A stretch of 9,268 bases of DNA. It comes from Candidatus Nitrosopumilus sp. GTDB lineage: Archaea > Thermoproteota > Nitrososphaeria > Nitrososphaerales > Nitrosopumilaceae. Within the stretch, counting starts at the first letter, position 1. Each line of letters begins with the position of its first letter. This document shows, in pieces, positions 6,228-9,268 of this stretch. Below the pieces are notes generated by a model. It worked only from the letters and a program-made list of their open reading frames with translations. It was not told where the DNA came from and made no database searches. The position numbers were made by a program, and so were the translations under genes. Location: contig JAOUNZ010000030.1 in assembly GCA_029880665.1 (NCBI GenBank), positions 1 through 9,268 on the forward strand, given 5' to 3'.

Positions 6228-6443
6228 TTACTTTCTTTCAACATTCAAAGTTACGACAATTTCAGTTTGATCGTTATCAAAATCATCATTTAAAGCAATT
6301 TGTTTGTCAAGAAGTCTGAATTCTTCAATAAGAGAACCATCCTCATTAAACGTTCTAACTAGTTTGCTTTTTGGGAGAACAGATACATCACTAGAATCAT
6401 GATACAATGTTATTGATTCACCATTTTTTATTATAATCTTCAA
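6228..6443 (-). CDS. Small acidic protein of unknown function, TTG start
   Basis: The protein has about 71 residues, beginning MKIIIKNGESITLY. No ATG start is available. The preferred start is the TTG at 6441-6443, because a clear TATA box (6466-6475) places the transcription start at about 6445, making this a leaderless TTG. The in-frame TTG at 6455 would lie upstream of that start site. The predicted structure is mostly beta strand, with a K-N-G-E-S turn, the stretch VRTFNEDGSLIEEF in the middle, and an acidic loop (NDDFDNDQ) before a last strand (EIVVTLNVERK). There is no signal peptide or membrane segment. I do not recognise the family. The gene stands alone, and inverted repeats of identical arm sequence lie on both sides of it. 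Confidence 0.6.
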   Translation of the reverse strand: MKIIIKNGESITLYHDSSDVSVLPKSKLVRTFNEDGSLIEEFRLLDKQIALNDDFDNDQTEIVVTLNVERK

Positions 6444-6465
6444 TCCAATTATCAAAGCAGAATTG

Positions 6466-6475
6466 GATATAAAAA
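6466..6475 (-). promoter_or_regulatory. TATA box of the small gene
   Basis: TTTTTATATC on the minus strand is among the best box A matches in the window. It is centred about 27 bases before the TTG at 6443, and it decides the start codon chosen for that gene. Confidence 0.5.
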
Positions 6476-6503
6476 GTAAGATTACGTTACAATGCAGAAG
6501 ATC

Positions 6504-6527
6504 TCATAATCTTAATGAAGATTATGA
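6504..6527. repeat. Inverted repeat TCATAATCTT-AATG-AAGATTATGA, right copy
   Basis: Ten-base arms are perfectly complementary around a four-base loop. The core matches the repeat at 6039-6060. It lies about 30 bp upstream of the TATA box of the small gene, a suitable place for an operator, and also downstream of mtnA. Confidence 0.65.
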
Positions 6528-6533
6528 AAAAAA
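6527..6533 (-). terminator. Possible U-tract terminator of mtnA
   Basis: Seven consecutive T on the minus strand lie about 90 bases after the mtnA stop, directly before the inverted repeat at 6504-6527. Position and base content fit an archaeal U-tract terminator; the hairpin comes after the tract, so it is not a bacterial-style terminator. Confidence 0.3.
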
Positions 6534-6624
6534 TTGAAGCTGATAGATCTCTGATTTGTCTATTCTCATCCCACTGCTATATGTATTAAAATTTTATCAA
6601 ATATTTCATAGATTGACATTGAAA

Positions 6625-7692
6625 CTACGAATTGCGAGATTGAAATAATTTTGGTATAGATTCTTCATAGGGAGCTCTAACCACTCCTTTTTCTGTTATA
6701 ATTCCAGAAATTAATTCAGGCGGGGTCATGTCAAAAGCAGGGTTAATCACAGTAATATCATCAGGCGCAGTTTTTTTGTCTCCTATTCCTGTGACTTCAC
6801 TACCTTTACGCATCTCAATTATGACATCTTCTACTTTGGTTTCCAAATCAATGGTAGATAATGGTGCTGCAACATAAAATGGAATTCCATGTTGTTTTGC
6901 CATGGTTGCTACCTGATAGGTTCCAATTTTGTTAAAAACATGACCAGTTTTGACAATTCTATCAGCGCCAACTACAACTTTGTTCACTAAGCCATTTGCC
7001 ATAGAATACCCTACAGCAGTATCTGGAATTAGACTAACATCAAATCCATCATGTTTAAGCTCAAAAGCGGTTAGTCTTGAACCTTGTTGTATTGGTCTTG
7101 TCTCAGTTGCTATCACTTTAACGTTTTTTCCACTCTCTCTAGTTGCTCTAATTACACCTAATGCAGTTCCATATGCAACCGTAGCTAGTGCACCAGCATT
7201 ACAGTGTGTCATTATGACATCATTATTATCAAAAAGGATAGAACCATTCTTCCCAATTGTTTTGTTTATTTCAATGTCTTCTTCGGCCATCTTTTTAGCT
7301 TCAGAAATAACTAATTCTTTAATCTGCTCGACAGAGTTTCCAGATTTTGCAACACGCATGATTTTCTCTAATCCCCAGCCCAAGTTTACAGCAGTTGGTC
7401 TAGTTGCAAACAAGATTTTTCTAGCAGTTTCTAAGTCTGATAATAATTGATCTTTTTCAGTTGCTTTGCTTTGTAATGCTGCCAATGCTAATCCAAACGC
7501 TCCAGATACTCCAATTGCAGGAGCCCCGCGCACTACAAGAGTTTTGATGGCATCAGCTATTTGATTAAAATTGTCATATTCTACAAAAATAAGTTCATTA
7601 GGTAGCTTGGTTTGATCAATCATGATCACTTTGTTGTTTTTCCATTCAACAGTCCTCAACGAGGAATTATCTTGAATATTGTTATTCTCCAT
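6625..7692 (-). CDS. mtnA: S-methyl-5-thioribose-1-phosphate isomerase (MtnA family)
   Basis: The protein has 355 residues, full length for the family. It belongs to the eIF2B-alpha-like isomerase fold. The N-terminus RTVEWKNNKVIMIDQTKLP (13-31) is typical of MtnA rather than of eIF2B subunits. RGAPAIG (55-61) contacts the sugar phosphate. THCNAGALAT (162-171) holds the catalytic Cys164, ATETRPIQQGSRLTA (195-209) follows, and GADRIVKTGHVFNKIGTY (242-259) holds the catalytic Asp244. MtnA converts 5-methylthioribose 1-phosphate to the ribulose form in the cytoplasm, usually in methionine salvage after MTA phosphorylase. No other salvage gene is in the window, so the sugar may instead feed another route. 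Ribose-1,5-bisphosphate isomerase is the nearest alternative, but the N-terminus and catalytic motifs favour MtnA. The transcript is predicted to be leaderless. Confidence 0.92.
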   Translation of the reverse strand: MENNNIQDNSSLRTVEWKNNKVIMIDQTKLPNELIFVEYDNFNQIADAIKTLVVRGAPAIGVSGAFGLALAALQSKATEKDQLLSDLETARKILFATRPTAVNLGWGLEKIMRVAKSGNSVEQIKELVISEAKKMAEEDIEINKTIGKNGSILFDNNDVIMTHCNAGALATVAYGTALGVIRATRESGKNVKVIATETRPIQQGSRLTAFELKHDGFDVSLIPDTAVGYSMANGLVNKVVVGADRIVKTGHVFNKIGTYQVATMAKQHGIPFYVAAPLSTIDLETKVEDVIIEMRKGSEVTGIGDKKTAPDDITVINPAFDMTPPELISGIITEKGVVRAPYEESIPKLFQSRNS

Positions 7693-7714
7693 TTAAAGAT
7701 GAGATCTTTAGAAC

Positions 7715-7725
7715 TATATTTAAAA
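7715..7725 (-). promoter_or_regulatory. TATA box of mtnA
   Basis: TTTTAAATATA on the minus strand is centred about 28 bases before the mtnA ATG at 7692, giving a leaderless transcript. Confidence 0.5.
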
Positions 7726-7949
7726 TCAACCGAATATGATCTTTCTTGAATATCATGTCTTACACTAATAATTTCACTAAGTATATCTGACAACAGGGAT
7801 GAAACGTTAACAGTATTAAATTCCACAAGTAAACATAATTGTAAAGTAATTGCATTATCATCTTATTGATTATAGAAACTGAATTTTCAAGTGTTATTGA
7901 TTGGAAGATGGATTAATGTTAATAACTAGAGGGATTAAGCTAAAGTAAA

Positions 7950-8345
7950 ATGAATTCAAATTGGATTAGAAGACGTTGGTTTGATTTTAGATTAGGTCAT
8001 AGTGTATATTTAATATTTTTATTGTCATTCTCAAATTTCATATTAATTTTTCACAGGTTACTAATAGAAAGGGTTGAATTTTTAAATGAAATGTTTACAG
8101 ATCTGTGGATGTTTATTGTATTATTTGTAGCAATTTATGTACCAATTTCAATTATAGTAGGAGCGTGGCACAGAAAGACACAGATAAAAATTGAGAACGA
8201 ACAATCTCTTCTAAACAATCCATTTATGGCAAGGAATTTTAGAATGATGATTGATATCATAGAAGAAAAAGCTTCAAAAGAAGAAATTCAAAAATATAGA
8301 GAATTTTTAAATGAAATTGAAAAAAAATCAAACAGTAATTTTTAG
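7950..8345 (+). CDS. Conserved-looking membrane protein with two helices
   Basis: The protein has 131 residues. The N-terminus MNSNWIRRRWFDFRLGHS is short and positively charged, so it probably stays in the cytoplasm. Two hydrophobic helices follow at about residues 18-38 and 50-72, joined by a loop of about ten residues (IERVEFLNEMF). The C-terminal part (about 74-131) is hydrophilic and mostly helical, with EEKASKEEIQKYREFLNEIEKK likely a coiled coil in the cytoplasm. This N-in/C-in hairpin layout suggests a small scaffold or regulatory membrane protein. I do not recognise a named family. It diverges from mtnA across 257 bp. Only a weak TATA-like stretch (GTTAATAA near 7918-7925) precedes the ATG. 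Confidence 0.75.
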   Translation: MNSNWIRRRWFDFRLGHSVYLIFLLSFSNFILIFHRLLIERVEFLNEMFTDLWMFIVLFVAIYVPISIIVGAWHRKTQIKIENEQSLLNNPFMARNFRMMIDIIEEKASKEEIQKYREFLNEIEKKSNSNF

Positions 8346-8374
8346 AATCAAGTTTTAGTTACCTGATCAACCAA

Positions 8375-9166
8375 TTACAGAGATAATTTTTTTCTCAGTT
8401 GTTTTGATTGAAGTTTATGTACATCTGGAGCAAGATCATATTTTTTTACAGACAAATCAAAATAACCTAATGCCATGTTTATTGCTCCATTTACTGTACG
8501 TTTGAATGTTAAAATGATCCTACCTAATGCATAAACAGGATGATATCCTAATGCTCTCATTGCTTTGCCATAGCTTTTGTAGTTAGTAGTTGCTCCCGTA
8601 GGTCTTTGTGACCAACCAACCATTTCTTTCACAACTTGAACTTTGTAACAATTAACTAATGCTTTGTAAACAATGTAAGTTTCAAAACCATACCATGACG
8701 GATATCTCAAGCCTAATTTCTTCCAAAAATCATATTTTATTATTCTGCCTGAGCCTCGAGGAGAATTATTATTTTGAAACTCGTCTTTGATCACACCAGA
8801 TGCAATAACTAACAGGTTATCTTTTTCCATTATTGCAATAATTTCTGATATGTAATTAGGAGGAATTACATGATCGGCACCAAGTATCATGATGTATTCA
8901 CATTCATTTTCAGAAATATTGTCTAATCCTTTGTTTATTACATTTGCAAGTACTGGTTCTCCTGTTGCTCTGAATCCTCTATCATCTAGATCAAAAACTT
9001 CTGCATGAAATTTTTTTGCAACTTCAGAAGTATCATCAGTAGAACCATCATTAACAAGAATTGTTCTATGAGGTGAATGAATTTGTTTTTTTAGAGCATC
9101 TAATGTATTGCCTATAAACTTAGTTTCATTTCGAGCAGGGATTATTACAATAATCCTTTTTGCCAT
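8375..9166 (-). CDS. Family 2 glycosyltransferase
   Basis: The protein has 263 residues from the ATG at 9164-9166; a TTG three codons upstream (9175) is possible but less likely. It has the GT-A fold of family 2. VIIPARNE (7-14) binds the nucleotide, LVNDGSTDDT (37-46) is the UDP-sugar motif, and ILGADH (94-99) takes the place of the metal-binding DxD, as GADH. YPSWYGFETY (155-164) matches the acceptor or base region. The C-terminal third (about 195-263) contains YKSYGKAMRALGYHP and ends in a basic tail. One hydrophobic stretch (about 209-221) could be an amphipathic or interfacial helix. It probably transfers a sugar to a lipid or glycoprotein on the cytoplasmic face of the membrane. Sugar and acceptor cannot be read from the sequence, and no other glycan gene is in the window. 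Confidence 0.87.
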   Translation of the reverse strand: MAKRIIVIIPARNETKFIGNTLDALKKQIHSPHRTILVNDGSTDDTSEVAKKFHAEVFDLDDRGFRATGEPVLANVINKGLDNISENECEYIMILGADHVIPPNYISEIIAIMEKDNLLVIASGVIKDEFQNNNSPRGSGRIIKYDFWKKLGLRYPSWYGFETYIVYKALVNCYKVQVVKEMVGWSQRPTGATTNYKSYGKAMRALGYHPVYALGRIILTFKRTVNGAINMALGYFDLSVKKYDLAPDVHKLQSKQLRKKLSL

Positions 9167-9201
9167 ATTTTTCAAATTAATTTCACAATTTACTTATGTC
9201 A

Positions 9202-9216
9202 ATATATTATATTTAT
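9202..9216 (-). promoter_or_regulatory. Probable TATA region of the glycosyltransferase gene
   Basis: On the minus strand AAATATAATATATT is an AT-only stretch; initiation about 26 bases downstream (near 9182) gives a leader of about 16 bases to the ATG at 9166. Confidence 0.35.
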
Positions 9217-9268
9217 CAATCAAAATAAAATTTTAATTTATAGAATTCAGGTTTTATTCATCAAATCT

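Noticed and set aside
6950..7450. 166-codon plus-strand frame inside mtnA
   Set aside because: It is antisense to the catalytic core of mtnA, and its composition (many Ser, Thr and Ala) is that of a shadow.
7863..7902. Direct repeat TTATTGATT at 7863-7871 and 7894-7902, 31 bp apart
   Set aside because: The spacing is close to three helical turns and it lies upstream of a gene, but two nine-base AT-rich words are weak evidence for an operator.
9167..9175. TTG codon as the start of the glycosyltransferase
   Set aside because: An ATG three codons later begins directly before the conserved first strand and needs no rare start codon.

Overview
The window looks like chromosomal DNA from an ammonia-oxidising archaeon of the Nitrosopumilus/Nitrosarchaeum type (Thaumarchaeota/Nitrososphaerota). 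The evidence is strongly AT-rich DNA, TATA-like boxes about 25-28 bases before start codons with almost no 5' leader, a tRNA gene without an encoded CCA end, and archaeal protein families: an ATPase-less Lon-type protease, a MIP18 domain joined to a PqqD-like domain, DUF1059, and an archaeal-type MtnA. The genus is an inference; no rRNA or amo gene is present.

Layout. 1-463 (-) is the N-terminal part of a multi-pass membrane protein running off the left edge. It diverges from a small PepSY-like gene at 562-822 (+). Two minus-strand genes of higher GC follow: an AAA+/STAND-like ATPase (853-2469) and a membrane-anchored Lon-type (S16) serine protease (2703-3590). An atypical short-chain dehydrogenase (3781-4428, +) runs tail to tail, with a 2-bp gap, into a SufT-like MIP18/PqqD fusion (4431-5069, -). 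From 5070 to 6227 the DNA is mostly non-coding; it holds a DUF1059 gene broken by one missing base (5337-5512, -) and a tRNA-Pro(CGG) gene (5643-5716, +). Then come a small unknown gene (6228-6443, -), mtnA (6625-7692, -), a two-helix membrane protein (7950-8345, +) and a family 2 glycosyltransferase (8375-9166, -).

Nearly every gene appears to have its own promoter and no clear operon is seen, so the window is mainly a set of independent housekeeping and conserved unknown genes. No CRISPR array, insertion sequence, phage or recognisable defence cassette is visible. The points most worth following up are the single-base lesion in the DUF1059 gene, a twin inverted repeat (7-bp arms, 8-bp spacer, identical arms) on either side of the 6228-6443 gene, the duplicated D-x3-H-x12-H motif in the left-edge membrane protein, the S-x3-R active site in the dehydrogenase, the MIP18/PqqD fusion, and the unassigned C-terminal domain of the ATPase.
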